A stretch of DNA of 64,000 nt from Sinimarinibacterium flocculans. GTDB taxonomy: Bacteria > Pseudomonadota > Gammaproteobacteria > Nevskiales > Nevskiaceae. The stretch lies in NCBI RefSeq assembly GCF_003201205.1, contig NZ_QICN01000001.1, positions 62,001 to 126,000 of the forward strand. The letters are read 5' to 3'. Under the pieces are notes generated by a model. The model was not told the origin of the DNA. It did no database searches and worked only from the letters and a program-made list of their open reading frames with translations. Position numbers and translations under genes: made by a program. Position 1 is the stretch's first letter. Every line of letters begins with the position of its first letter. Shown piece by piece: positions 1 to 7,784 of this stretch.

Positions 1-1
1 T

Positions 2-1105
2 GCTGTCGTGGCCGCCGCTGCCGCCTATGGCGCGCGCAGTCTCTGGCCGGACTGCGGCATCGTCACGATCGCGGACCGCTTTGCCTACAGCGTCGACGGC
101 GTGGTCCACGCCGGCATCCCCGCCATGCTGCCCGCCGTGCACTGGCCCTGGCAGCTCCCGGGGGCGGACGGCACGCCGATGCACCTGGACTTCGATCTGC
201 TGCGCTCGCTGCTCGGTCCGGCCTTCGCGATCGCGATGCTCGGCGCCATCGAGTCGCTGCTGTGCGCGGTCGTCGCCGATGGCATGACCGGGCGCAAGCA
301 CGATCCGGATGCGGAACTGGTCGCGCAGGGGCTTGGCAACATCGCGGCGCCGCTGTTCGGCGGCATTCCGGCAACCGGGGCGCTCGCGCGCACCGCCGCG
401 AACGTGCGTGCCGGCGCGCGCTCGCCGCTGGCCAGCGTGTTCCATGCGCTGTTCGTGCTCGCCGCGATGCTGCTGCTCGCGCCGGTGCTGTCGTGGCTGC
501 CGATGAGCGGTCTGGCGGCACTGCTGCTGATGGTGGCCTGGAACATGAGCGAGCGGCACAACGTCCTGCGCATCCTGCGCGTGGCGCCGCGCGGCGACGT
601 GCTGCTGCTGCTGGTGTGCTTCGGGCTGACGGTGTTTTTCGACATGGTCATCGCGGTGGGCTTCGGCGTCGTGCTGGCGTCGCTGTTCTTCATGCACCGC
701 ATGTCGCGGGTGGCGATGGTGACGCTGGTCGGCGACGGCGATCCGCATGCGCCGCGGGATCTGCCGGAGGAGGTGCGCTACTACCGCATCGCCGGGCCCT
801 TGTTCTTCGGTGCGGCCGAACGCGCGATGGCGGCCCTGCGCCGCCACGACCACGGCGTCCGCGCGCTGGTGCTGGATCTTTCCGCGGTGCCGACGATCGA
901 TGCGACCGGGCTCGTGGCCCTTGAAGAATTGCTCGACGAACTCCATGAAGCGGGTGTGTTCGTGGCCCTGTGCGGCGCCCAGCGCAGCGTGCTGGGCCTG
1001 CTGCGCGAGGGGGGCTACACGCGCCAGGCGGGCGCGCGCTGGTACTTTGCGTCGGCCGACGCCGCGGTGCGCTGGTGGCAACGCGGCCGGGCTGCGAACT
1101 CCTGA
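2..1105 (+). CDS. SulP-family anion transporter with STAS domain, 5' end cut off
   Basis: The reading frame is open to the left edge, so this is the C-terminal part (about 365 residues) of a longer protein; SulP carriers usually have 500-600 residues. The visible part holds the final membrane helices with the family stretch GIPATGALARTAANVRAGA around residues 119-137 (counting from base 8), then hydrophobic segments to about residue 235. A cytoplasmic STAS domain follows at roughly 255-350, with the typical LVLDLSAVPTIDATG strand-helix. SulP proteins carry sulfate, bicarbonate or dicarboxylates across the inner membrane; the substrate cannot be told here. The stop lies 76 bases before the next gene. 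Confidence 0.9.
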   Translation, partial: AVVAAAAAYGARSLWPDCGIVTIADRFAYSVDGVVHAGIPAMLPAVHWPWQLPGADGTPMHLDFDLLRSLLGPAFAIAMLGAIESLLCAVVADGMTGRKHDPDAELVAQGLGNIAAPLFGGIPATGALARTAANVRAGARSPLASVFHALFVLAAMLLLAPVLSWLPMSGLAALLLMVAWNMSERHNVLRILRVAPRGDVLLLLVCFGLTVFFDMVIAVGFGVVLASLFFMHRMSRVAMVTLVGDGDPHAPRDLPEEVRYYRIAGPLFFGAAERAMAALRRHDHGVRALVLDLSAVPTIDATGLVALEELLDELHEAGVFVALCGAQRSVLGLLREGGYTRQAGARWYFASADAAVRWWQRGRAANS

Positions 1106-1128
1106 CGCGCGGCCCGGTCGAAAGCACG

Positions 1129-1134
1129 TAGAAT
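1129..1134 (+). promoter_or_regulatory. Possible -10 box (TAGAAT) for the Bax-inhibitor-1 gene
   Basis: TAGAAT followed by a GC-rich stretch, 47 bases before the ATG at 1182. No convincing -35 lies at the usual distance. A similar box without a -35 precedes several other genes in the window. Confidence 0.35.
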
Positions 1135-1181
1135 CGGGCCGTTCCCGAAGCAACTTGTTCGTCCCCTAGGAGTCCGTCGTC

Positions 1182-1928
1182 ATGAGCTGGAACGAGAACA
1201 CACATCGGATGGCACGTCCCGCACCGGTACACGGCGGCCAGCGGCCGCTTCCGCGCGCGGTGTCCGGCGCTGCGCCGTCCGCACTGCAGACCAACAAGGT
1301 CCTGCGCAACACCTACATGCTGCTGTCGATGACGCTGCTGTTCAGCGCGGCGATGGCGGGCGTGTCGATGGCGGTCGGCGCGCCGTACGGCGTCAGCCTG
1401 ATCTGTTCGCTGGTCGCGCTCGGCCTGCTCTGGTTCGTCGTGCCGCGCACGGCGGATTCCGAGGCAGGCATCTGGGTCGTGTTCGCGGTCACCGGATTGC
1501 TCGGTTTCGGTCTGGGTCCTGTGCTGAACATGTATCTGCGCGGCTTCGCCAACGGTTCGCAGATCGTGATGATGGCCTTCGGCCTGACCGGTACGATCTT
1601 CGTCGGCCTGTCGGCCTATGCGGTGAAGACCCGTCGCGATTTCAGCTTCATGCGCGGGTTCCTGTTCACCGGCATTCTGATCGCCTTCGTCGTCAGCATC
1701 GGCCTGCTCGTCGCCTCGTTCTTCGGCGTCTACCTGCAGCCGCTGGCGCTGGGGATCTCCGCGATGTTCGCGCTGCTGATGTGCGGCCTGATCCTGTACC
1801 AGACCGGCGAGATCGTGAACGGCGGCGAGACCAACTACGTGCTGGCGACGGTCACGCTGTACGTGTCGATCTACAACCTGTTCACCAGCCTGCTGCACCT
1901 GCTCGGCTTCGCGGCCGGCGACGACTGA
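1182..1928 (+). CDS. Bax inhibitor-1/YccA family integral membrane protein
   Basis: A 248-residue inner-membrane protein. After a hydrophilic N-terminus of about 45 residues there are seven hydrophobic segments, the usual layout and length of the BI-1/YccA (UPF0005) family. The segment reading ALGISAMFALLMCGLILYQT, followed by an EIVNGGETNYVLATVTLY stretch, is characteristic of the last helices. In E. coli YccA interacts with the FtsH protease and family members have been linked to calcium leak; the role here is not shown by the sequence. The start is supported by TAGGAG 11 bases upstream. A hairpin terminator follows. Confidence 0.88.
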   Translation: MSWNENTHRMARPAPVHGGQRPLPRAVSGAAPSALQTNKVLRNTYMLLSMTLLFSAAMAGVSMAVGAPYGVSLICSLVALGLLWFVVPRTADSEAGIWVVFAVTGLLGFGLGPVLNMYLRGFANGSQIVMMAFGLTGTIFVGLSAYAVKTRRDFSFMRGFLFTGILIAFVVSIGLLVASFFGVYLQPLALGISAMFALLMCGLILYQTGEIVNGGETNYVLATVTLYVSIYNLFTSLLHLLGFAAGDD

Positions 1929-1950
1929 TCCGTTCATCGTCGCGGTACAC

Positions 1951-1979
1951 GCAGAACCCCGCTCGACGCGGGGTTCTTG
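1951..1979. terminator. Hairpin between convergent genes
   Basis: AGAACCCCGC (1953-1962), loop TCGAC, GCGGGGTTCT (1968-1977): a perfect 10-bp stem between the stops of the converging BI-1 and GGDEF/EAL genes. The flanks extend the pairing imperfectly. There is only a weak T-rich tail on the + side, so it may act on both strands. Confidence 0.65.
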
Positions 1980-1983
1980 CGTT

Positions 1984-4536
1984 TCAGGCCGCGCTTTGCG
2001 GGGCGGGTGTGCCGTGGCGATGCTCGATGTCGGCGATCCGGGTTTCGAGCATCTCCAGCGGTACCGCGATGCTGTACAGAAAGCCCTGCACCTGATCGCA
2101 GTCGCGCTGCTGCAGGTACTGCTGCTGCTGCAGGGTCTCGACCCCCTCGGCGACGACACCGATGTCGAGGCTGTGGGCCATGGCGATGATGGCATTGACC
2201 ACCGCGGCATCCGCGGCATCGGCGTCGAGGTCGCGGACGAACGAGCGGTCGATCTTGAGCTTGTCGATCGGGAAGCGAGTGAGGTAGGACAGGCTGGAGT
2301 AGCCGGTGCCGAAGTCATCGATGACGATGGCCACGCCCAGGTCGCGCAGGGCACGCAGCTGGGCGACGCTGCGGTCCGGACTCTGCATCAGCATGCCTTC
2401 GGTGATCTCCAGTTCGAGATCCGCCGGCGAAAGCCCGCTTTCGAGTAGCGCGCTGCGCACGACCTGCGGCCATTCGGGCTGCTGGAACTGCCGCGGCGAG
2501 ACGTTCACCGCCAGCGACAGCCGGCGTCCCAGCGAGCGTTGCAGCTGCACGCACTCGCGGCATGCCGTCCGCAGCACGCGCTCGCCGAGCAGCAGGATCA
2601 GGCCGCCCTCCTCGGCGATGGGAACGAAGCGGTCGGGCGACACCTCGCCCCACGGCAGGCTGTTCCAGCGTGCGAGCGCCTCGAGGCCGCAGACCTGTCC
2701 GCTGCGCAGCGCGATCTGCGGCTGGTAGCCGACGGACAACTCATCGCTCTCGATGGCCCGGCGCAGCGCGGTGGCCAGCGCCAGCCGGTCCCGGCTTTCT
2801 TGTTCCATCGCCGCGCTGAACCACTGGAAATTGCTGCGCCCGTTGGCCTTGGCGTGATACATGGCCGTGTCGGCCCGCTTGAGCAGCGTGGTCGGATCGT
2901 CGCCGTCGTCCGGGTAGACGCAGCCACCGATGCTCGAACTGACCAGCAGCTCGTGCTCGTCGACCTGGATCGGTGCGGCGATGGCGGCGGCGATCTGGTC
3001 CGTCAGCGGCTTCAGCGCTTCGCGCGACTCGGCGTCCGCCAGCAGGATGACGAACTCGTCGCCGCCCAGGCGGGCAACGGTATCGCTTCTGCGCACGCAG
3101 CGTCGCAGGCGCTGCGACACGCCCAGCAGCAGCCGGTCGCCGACCAGGTGTCCGAGAGAGTCGTTGATGCGCTTGAAGTGATCCAGGTCCAGCATCAGCA
3201 GCGCAAGGCGACCGCCGCGCGGGCGGGCCTGCTCGATGGCGATCTCGATGCGGTCGAGCAGTAGCGCACGGTTCGGCAGGCCGGTCAGGGCGTCGTGATG
3301 CGCCATGTGGCGGATGACCGCCTCGGTGCGCTTGCGCTCGGTGATGTCGTAGGCGACCTTGAGAAAGCCGTGGACCCTGCCGTCGTCGTCACGCATCGCC
3401 GTGATCGCGATGTTGACCGGCACGTGTCGGCCGTCCTTGCGCACGTAGGTCCACTCGCGCTCGTCCGCAGTGTTGCGGCTGCCCGATGCGACGATGACCT
3501 GGAAGTTGGCGGGAATCTCGAGTCCGGTCTGCTCCGAGAACTCCTCGGCGCGGCGGCGCAGTTCCTGCGGCTCGTGGATCAGCAGCGCGGAACGGCCGAC
3601 GAGTTCCTCGCGCCGATAGTCGAGCAGCTGCAGGGCGGCAGGGTTGACGGTGAGGATGCAGCCGTCGACATCGGTCGCAATGACGGCGAACGGCAGGCTG
3701 TCGAGTATCGACTGGCGCAGCCGGTCGGCTTCGGCCACGCGCGTGGCGCGCTGCGCCAGCAGGCGTTCGCTGATGTCGATCACCGATGCCAGCACGAAGG
3801 TGCCGTCCTCGGTCTGCAGGGGGTTGAGTCCGATCTCGATCGGAATCTCGCTGGCGTCCTTGCGCAGGCCGTAGAGCTCGCGACCGGCGCCCATCGCGCG
3901 CGCATCCGGCTGCGCGAAGAAATCGTTGCGGAAGGTCTGGTGGTGCGCGCGGAAACGTTCCGGGATCAGTGCCTCGACGGACAGCCGGAGCAGCTCGTCG
4001 CGGCTGTAGCCGAACAGCCTCTCGGTCTGCGAGTTGACGAGCACGATCCGGCCCTGCGCGTTGGTCATCAGCATCGCGTTCGGGGCGGCCTCGATGATCA
4101 GGCGCAGGCGCTCCTCGGCCCGTTTGCGCTCGGTGATGTCGATGACCGAAGCCAGCACATACGGGCCGTCGGGCATCTGCAGCGGATTGAGCCCGATCTC
4201 GATCGGCACCTCGCGGCCGTCGCCGCGCAGGCCGTACAGATCGCGGCCGGCGCCCATCGCGCGCGCGTCCGGGTGCGTGAAGAAGCTGTCGCGGAAAGCG
4301 TGGTGATGGGTGCGGAAACGCTGCGGGATCAGCATCTCGACCGGCTGGCCGAGCATCTGCGCCCGGTTGTACGCGAACAGCTTCTCGGTCTGCGTGTTGA
4401 CCAGCGTGATCAGGCCGCGGCGGTCGACCATGACCATCGCGTTCGGCGCCGCCTCGATCACCAGTCGCAGGCGCTGCTCCTCGCCCGGCAGTGGCGTCGC
4501 CGAAGGGCCGGCGGGGCTGTTGCGATCAGCGGTCAT
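1984..4536 (-). CDS. PAS-PAS-PAS-GGDEF-EAL cyclic-di-GMP signalling protein
   Basis: An 850-residue cytoplasmic protein with no clear membrane segment. Three PAS domains lie at about residues 22-137, 142-257 and 268-402. A GGDEF domain follows with an intact GGDEF motif at 491-495 and the inhibitory I-site RRSD at 482-485. The EAL domain has EAL at 619-621 and DDFGTGYSSL near 740. The domains suggest both synthesis and hydrolysis of cyclic di-GMP; both signature motifs are intact, so neither activity can be ruled out. The first two PAS domains are close copies of each other. The gene ends convergently with the BI-1 gene and seems monocistronic. Confidence 0.95.
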   Translation of the reverse strand: MTADRNSPAGPSATPLPGEEQRLRLVIEAAPNAMVMVDRRGLITLVNTQTEKLFAYNRAQMLGQPVEMLIPQRFRTHHHAFRDSFFTHPDARAMGAGRDLYGLRGDGREVPIEIGLNPLQMPDGPYVLASVIDITERKRAEERLRLIIEAAPNAMLMTNAQGRIVLVNSQTERLFGYSRDELLRLSVEALIPERFRAHHQTFRNDFFAQPDARAMGAGRELYGLRKDASEIPIEIGLNPLQTEDGTFVLASVIDISERLLAQRATRVAEADRLRQSILDSLPFAVIATDVDGCILTVNPAALQLLDYRREELVGRSALLIHEPQELRRRAEEFSEQTGLEIPANFQVIVASGSRNTADEREWTYVRKDGRHVPVNIAITAMRDDDGRVHGFLKVAYDITERKRTEAVIRHMAHHDALTGLPNRALLLDRIEIAIEQARPRGGRLALLMLDLDHFKRINDSLGHLVGDRLLLGVSQRLRRCVRRSDTVARLGGDEFVILLADAESREALKPLTDQIAAAIAAPIQVDEHELLVSSSIGGCVYPDDGDDPTTLLKRADTAMYHAKANGRSNFQWFSAAMEQESRDRLALATALRRAIESDELSVGYQPQIALRSGQVCGLEALARWNSLPWGEVSPDRFVPIAEEGGLILLLGERVLRTACRECVQLQRSLGRRLSLAVNVSPRQFQQPEWPQVVRSALLESGLSPADLELEITEGMLMQSPDRSVAQLRALRDLGVAIVIDDFGTGYSSLSYLTRFPIDKLKIDRSFVRDLDADAADAAVVNAIIAMAHSLDIGVVAEGVETLQQQQYLQQRDCDQVQGFLYSIAVPLEMLETRIADIEHRHGTPAPQSAA

Positions 4537-4682
4537 GGTCCTGCCGTGCGCTCCCGGTGCGCATCTGCCGCCGGCACATTAGCACGGTGTCCTGCGCATC
4601 CCCGGGGGATCGCCGGCCGCAGGGGACGACCGGGGGCGACGGGCCGACGAAGTGCGGCTCGACGGCCGGTCGGTGCTGCGGT

Positions 4683-5072
4683 TCAGCGATCGAGTCGCAG
4701 GACGAACACGCCCTGGTCGGTCCGCAGCAGGCGGCCGGTGACCTCGACGCGCTCGTCGCTCGTGCCCGGGCGCAGGTCGAGCAGGCGCGCGTGCTCGGTC
4801 TGCCCGCTGACCCACAGACAGGCGCCGTTCTCTCCCGTGAGCATCCAGTCCTTGCGGGTCAGCGGCTGCACGCCGGCACAGCGGCCCTCGCGCGCGCGCG
4901 GCAGGCCGGACAGGGTGATGCGCTGGTCGATGACCTGGTCGAGGTGGTGGACCGCCAGTTCCACCGGCACCGCCGTGCCGGGGGCGAAGGTCACCGGCTG
5001 GCTCGGGTCATAGCCGCCGAAGCAGGCCGACAGCATCGTGGTGAATGCGAAGAGGACAAATCGATAGCGCAT
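4683..5072 (-). CDS. Small putative lipoprotein, unknown function
   Basis: With the ATG at 5072 this is a 129-residue protein beginning MRYRFVLFAFTTMLSACFGG, a lipoprotein signal with the lipobox LSAC. An ATG at 5087 would add five residues before the charged start of the signal and is less likely. The mature part ends in a beta-rich stretch (RVEVTGRLLRTDQGVFVLRL) reminiscent of OB-like proteins, but no family is recognised. It is transcribed divergently from the DUF2061 gene across a short AT-rich promoter region. Likely an envelope protein anchored by lipid; function unknown. Confidence 0.6.
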   Translation of the reverse strand: MRYRFVLFAFTTMLSACFGGYDPSQPVTFAPGTAVPVELAVHHLDQVIDQRITLSGLPRAREGRCAGVQPLTRKDWMLTGENGACLWVSGQTEHARLLDLRPGTSDERVEVTGRLLRTDQGVFVLRLDR

Positions 5073-5109
5073 GGCAATTGAAAGCATCAGAAAGATTGAC
5101 TTCTCTTTT

Positions 5110-5130
5110 AAATGAGAATGGCTACCATTT
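5110..5130. promoter_or_regulatory. Possible Fur box
   Basis: AAATGAGAAT-G-GCTACCATTT: the left half is a perfect Fur-type half-site and 6 of 10 bases of the right half fit the mirrored half AATGAGAAT/ATTCTCATT. It sits in an unusually AT-rich gap between the divergent lipoprotein and DUF2061 genes and could govern either. The assignment is by eye. Confidence 0.4.
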
Positions 5131-5156
5131 ACATCAGATCTTCATCGAGCACGGCC

Positions 5157-5366
5157 ATGATCAAGACTTTCAGCTTCGGCGCCATGCACATCTCCGTGGC
5201 CTTCGTCGTCGTCTGGGCGATGACCGGCGACTGGATGACCGGCGGACTCGTCGCCCTGGTCGAGCCCTGCGTCAACACCGTGGCCTACCACTTCCACGAG
5301 AAGGTCTGGAAGCGCTGGCAGCGACGCGATGATGCGTCAGCCCTGCCGCTGATGCACGCGCACTGA
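5157..5366 (+). CDS. DUF2061 small membrane protein
   Basis: A 69-residue protein if translation starts at the ATG at 5157 (MIKTFSFGAMHISVAF...). It matches the DUF2061 pattern: KTFSF, a helix, TGDWMTGGLVALVEPCVNTV, then YHFHEKVWKRW. Two membrane helices are visible. Earlier in-frame ATGs at 5112 and 5118 lie inside the possible Fur box and would add a non-conserved leader, so the later start is preferred although its ribosome binding site is weak. The function of DUF2061 is not known. Confidence 0.75.
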   Translation: MIKTFSFGAMHISVAFVVVWAMTGDWMTGGLVALVEPCVNTVAYHFHEKVWKRWQRRDDASALPLMHAH

Positions 5367-5598
5367 GGCTCCGCCGCCCGCCGGGGCGACCTTGGAGCCC
5401 GGTCGGTAGAAACGCGCGTGGCTGCGCCTTCGCCATTTCGGCCATCTTCCGCGCTGCCTCTCGGCCGATAGTCCCGGCCATTGGCCTCGAATCAACGCGA
5501 AACCTGTCTCGAAATGGCTTTGCCGCGCCTGCGCGGTTCTACCGCCCGGGCTCCTTGCGGATACTCTATGGCGCCCTGTCCCGCGCCGCATCGTCCGC

Positions 5599-7077
5599 AT
5601 GATCTCCGACGCCGATTACCGTGACCACGATGGCCTGGGCCTTGCCGCGCTGGTGGCGCGAGGCGAGGTGACGGCCGCCGAGCTGATCGAGGCCGCGATG
5701 GCGCGCGCCGAGGCGGTGAATCCGCAGATCAACGCGATCGTCATCCCGATGCACGAGCAGGCGCGGACGCGCGCGCGGCAGGCACTGGACGGGCCCTTCG
5801 CAGGTGTGCCGTTCCTGATCAAGGACATCATCCAGGATCATGCCGGCGTGCTCACCACCGCGGGCAGCCGCGCCATCGACTACGTGCCCGACGCGCATGC
5901 CGAGGTCACGGCGCGCTTCCTGGCCAGCGGCGTCGTGGTCTTCGGCAAGACCAGCACGCCGGAGCTGGCGCTCAAGGGCATCACCGAGTCGCAGCGCTGG
6001 GGGGCGACGCGCAACCCCTGGGATACGACGCGCACCCCCGGCGGGTCCAGCGGCGGCGCCGCGGCGGCAGTGGCGGCGGGCATCGTGCCGCTGGCAGGCG
6101 CCAACGACGGCGGCGGGTCGATCCGCATTCCCGCGGCCTGTTGCGGCCTGTTCGGCTTGCGGCCGTCGCGCGGCCGCGTGCCGCTGGGGCCACGCATCGG
6201 CGAGGCCTGGGAGGGGGCATCCTCGGATCTGGTCGTCTCGCGCAGCGTGCGCGACAGCGCCGCGATGCTCGATGCGATCCAGGGCGCGGACGTCGGTGCG
6301 CCGTTCGAGATCCGGTCTCCTGAGCGCCCCTATCTGGACGAGGTGACGCGCGAACCGGATCGGCTGCGTATCGCCTTCACGACGCGATCGCCGATCGACA
6401 CCGAGGTCGATCCGGCCTGTGTGCGTGCGGTGACCGACACGGCAGCCTTACTGCAGTCGCTCGGCCACCACGTCGAGCAGGCCGAGCCCGGCATCGACGG
6501 TCTGCAGCTCGCGCAGGATTACCTGACGATGTACATGGGGCAGGTCTCGGCCGACATCGCGCACTGGGACGCCGTGGCCGGCGCACGCGAAGCCGACTTC
6601 GAGCCCGATACCCGGGTCCTGGGGCTGCTGGGGCGCACACTGCCGGCGCGCGACTACGTGCTCGCAAACCGGCGCTGGAACGACTACGCGCGCGCGCTCG
6701 GACGCTTCCACCAGCGCTACGCGCTGTATCTGACGCCGACGCTGGCCTGTCCGCCGGTGGCGATCGGCGCGCTGGCCTTGCCGCCCTGGCAGCGCATCGC
6801 CCAGAGCCTGTTGCTGGCCGCCGGCGCCGGCCGGCTGCTGCACGGCAGCGGTGTCGTCGAGCAGCTCGCGCGCGACAGTCTGGCCAAGGTGCCGTTCACG
6901 CAGCTGGCGAATCTCACGGGCACCCCGGCGATGTCGGTGCCGCTGTGGTCCACCGATGACGGCTTGCCGCTCGGTGTGCAGTTCATCGCCGCCTCCGGTC
7001 GCGAGGACCTGCTGTTCCAGCTCGCCGGCCAGCTCGAACGCGCGCGGCCGTGGGCGCAGCGCAGGCCGGCGCTGTGA
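5599..7077 (+). CDS. Amidase-signature family hydrolase
   Basis: A 492-residue cytoplasmic enzyme of the amidase signature family, which hydrolyses amide bonds with a Ser-cisSer-Lys triad. Lys75 (FLIKD), the PGGSSGG motif at about 148-153 and Ser174 in GGGSIRIP supply the expected residues. Length and layout fit enantioselective amidases or 6-aminohexanoate cyclic-dimer hydrolase-like members; there is no GatA context (no gatB or gatC), so a role in tRNA charging is unlikely. The stop overlaps the GTG start of the next gene (GTGA at 7074-7077), implying translational coupling. Substrate unknown. Confidence 0.9.
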   Translation: MISDADYRDHDGLGLAALVARGEVTAAELIEAAMARAEAVNPQINAIVIPMHEQARTRARQALDGPFAGVPFLIKDIIQDHAGVLTTAGSRAIDYVPDAHAEVTARFLASGVVVFGKTSTPELALKGITESQRWGATRNPWDTTRTPGGSSGGAAAAVAAGIVPLAGANDGGGSIRIPAACCGLFGLRPSRGRVPLGPRIGEAWEGASSDLVVSRSVRDSAAMLDAIQGADVGAPFEIRSPERPYLDEVTREPDRLRIAFTTRSPIDTEVDPACVRAVTDTAALLQSLGHHVEQAEPGIDGLQLAQDYLTMYMGQVSADIAHWDAVAGAREADFEPDTRVLGLLGRTLPARDYVLANRRWNDYARALGRFHQRYALYLTPTLACPPVAIGALALPPWQRIAQSLLLAAGAGRLLHGSGVVEQLARDSLAKVPFTQLANLTGTPAMSVPLWSTDDGLPLGVQFIAASGREDLLFQLAGQLERARPWAQRRPAL

Positions 7078-7784
7078 CCGTCGTCATTCCGGCGCGCTTC
7101 CGCGGCCCGACGCAGTCCGGCAACGGCGGCTACAGCTGCGGGCTGCTGGCGGAGGCGCTCGGCGGCGTCGCCGAGGTCACGTTGCGCGCGCCGCCGCCGC
7201 TCGATACGCCCCTGCACCGGACCATTGGCGACGATGGGGTGGCCCGCCTGGTGCATGACGGACAAACGATCGCAGAAGCGAAGCGCACCGACGGGCCGTG
7301 GCCGGCACCGCCGGCGGTGCCGGATGTCGAGACGATCGCGGCGGCGGAACACCGTTACGCCGGCCACCGCGCACACGACTACCCGGAATGCTTCGCCTGC
7401 GGCCCCGCGCGCGCGGCCGACGACGGCCTGTGCATCTTCAGCGGTCCCGTGGCCGACGGTGTCGTCGCTGCTCGCTGGCACGTCGACGCATCGCTGGCCG
7501 GCGCCGACTGCCGCGTGACGACGCCGGTGCTGTGGGCCGCGATCGACTGCGCCGGCTACTGGGCCGCCGTGGAGGGGCTTCCGGAGCGGCCACGGATGCT
7601 GCTCGGCCGCATGGCGGCGCGATTCACGGCGCCGGTGGCCGCCGGCGACACCTGCATCGTGCTCGGTTGGCGCGAACGCATCGACGGGCGCAAGCACCAC
7701 GCCGGGACCGCGTTGTTCGGCATGCAGGGACACTGTCTCGGACAGAGCCGGCAGACCTGGATCGCGCTGCGTGGCGATGGCTGA
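7074..7784 (+). CDS. Hotdog-fold thioesterase-like protein
   Basis: A 236-residue protein starting with GTG at 7074 inside the amidase stop; a start at 7050 would add eight residues upstream. The N-terminal third resembles the first hotdog repeat of acyl-CoA thioesterase-like proteins (GPTQSGNGGYSCGLLAEAL). The middle carries PECFACGPARAADDGLCIF, a pattern common in a family of uncharacterised hotdog proteins. A second hotdog-like part follows around residues 150-230. The usual role would be hydrolysis or binding of an acyl thioester. It ends inside the start of glnE, so amidase, this gene and glnE probably form one transcript. Confidence 0.65.
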   Translation: MTVVIPARFRGPTQSGNGGYSCGLLAEALGGVAEVTLRAPPPLDTPLHRTIGDDGVARLVHDGQTIAEAKRTDGPWPAPPAVPDVETIAAAEHRYAGHRAHDYPECFACGPARAADDGLCIFSGPVADGVVAARWHVDASLAGADCRVTTPVLWAAIDCAGYWAAVEGLPERPRMLLGRMAARFTAPVAAGDTCIVLGWRERIDGRKHHAGTALFGMQGHCLGQSRQTWIALRGDG

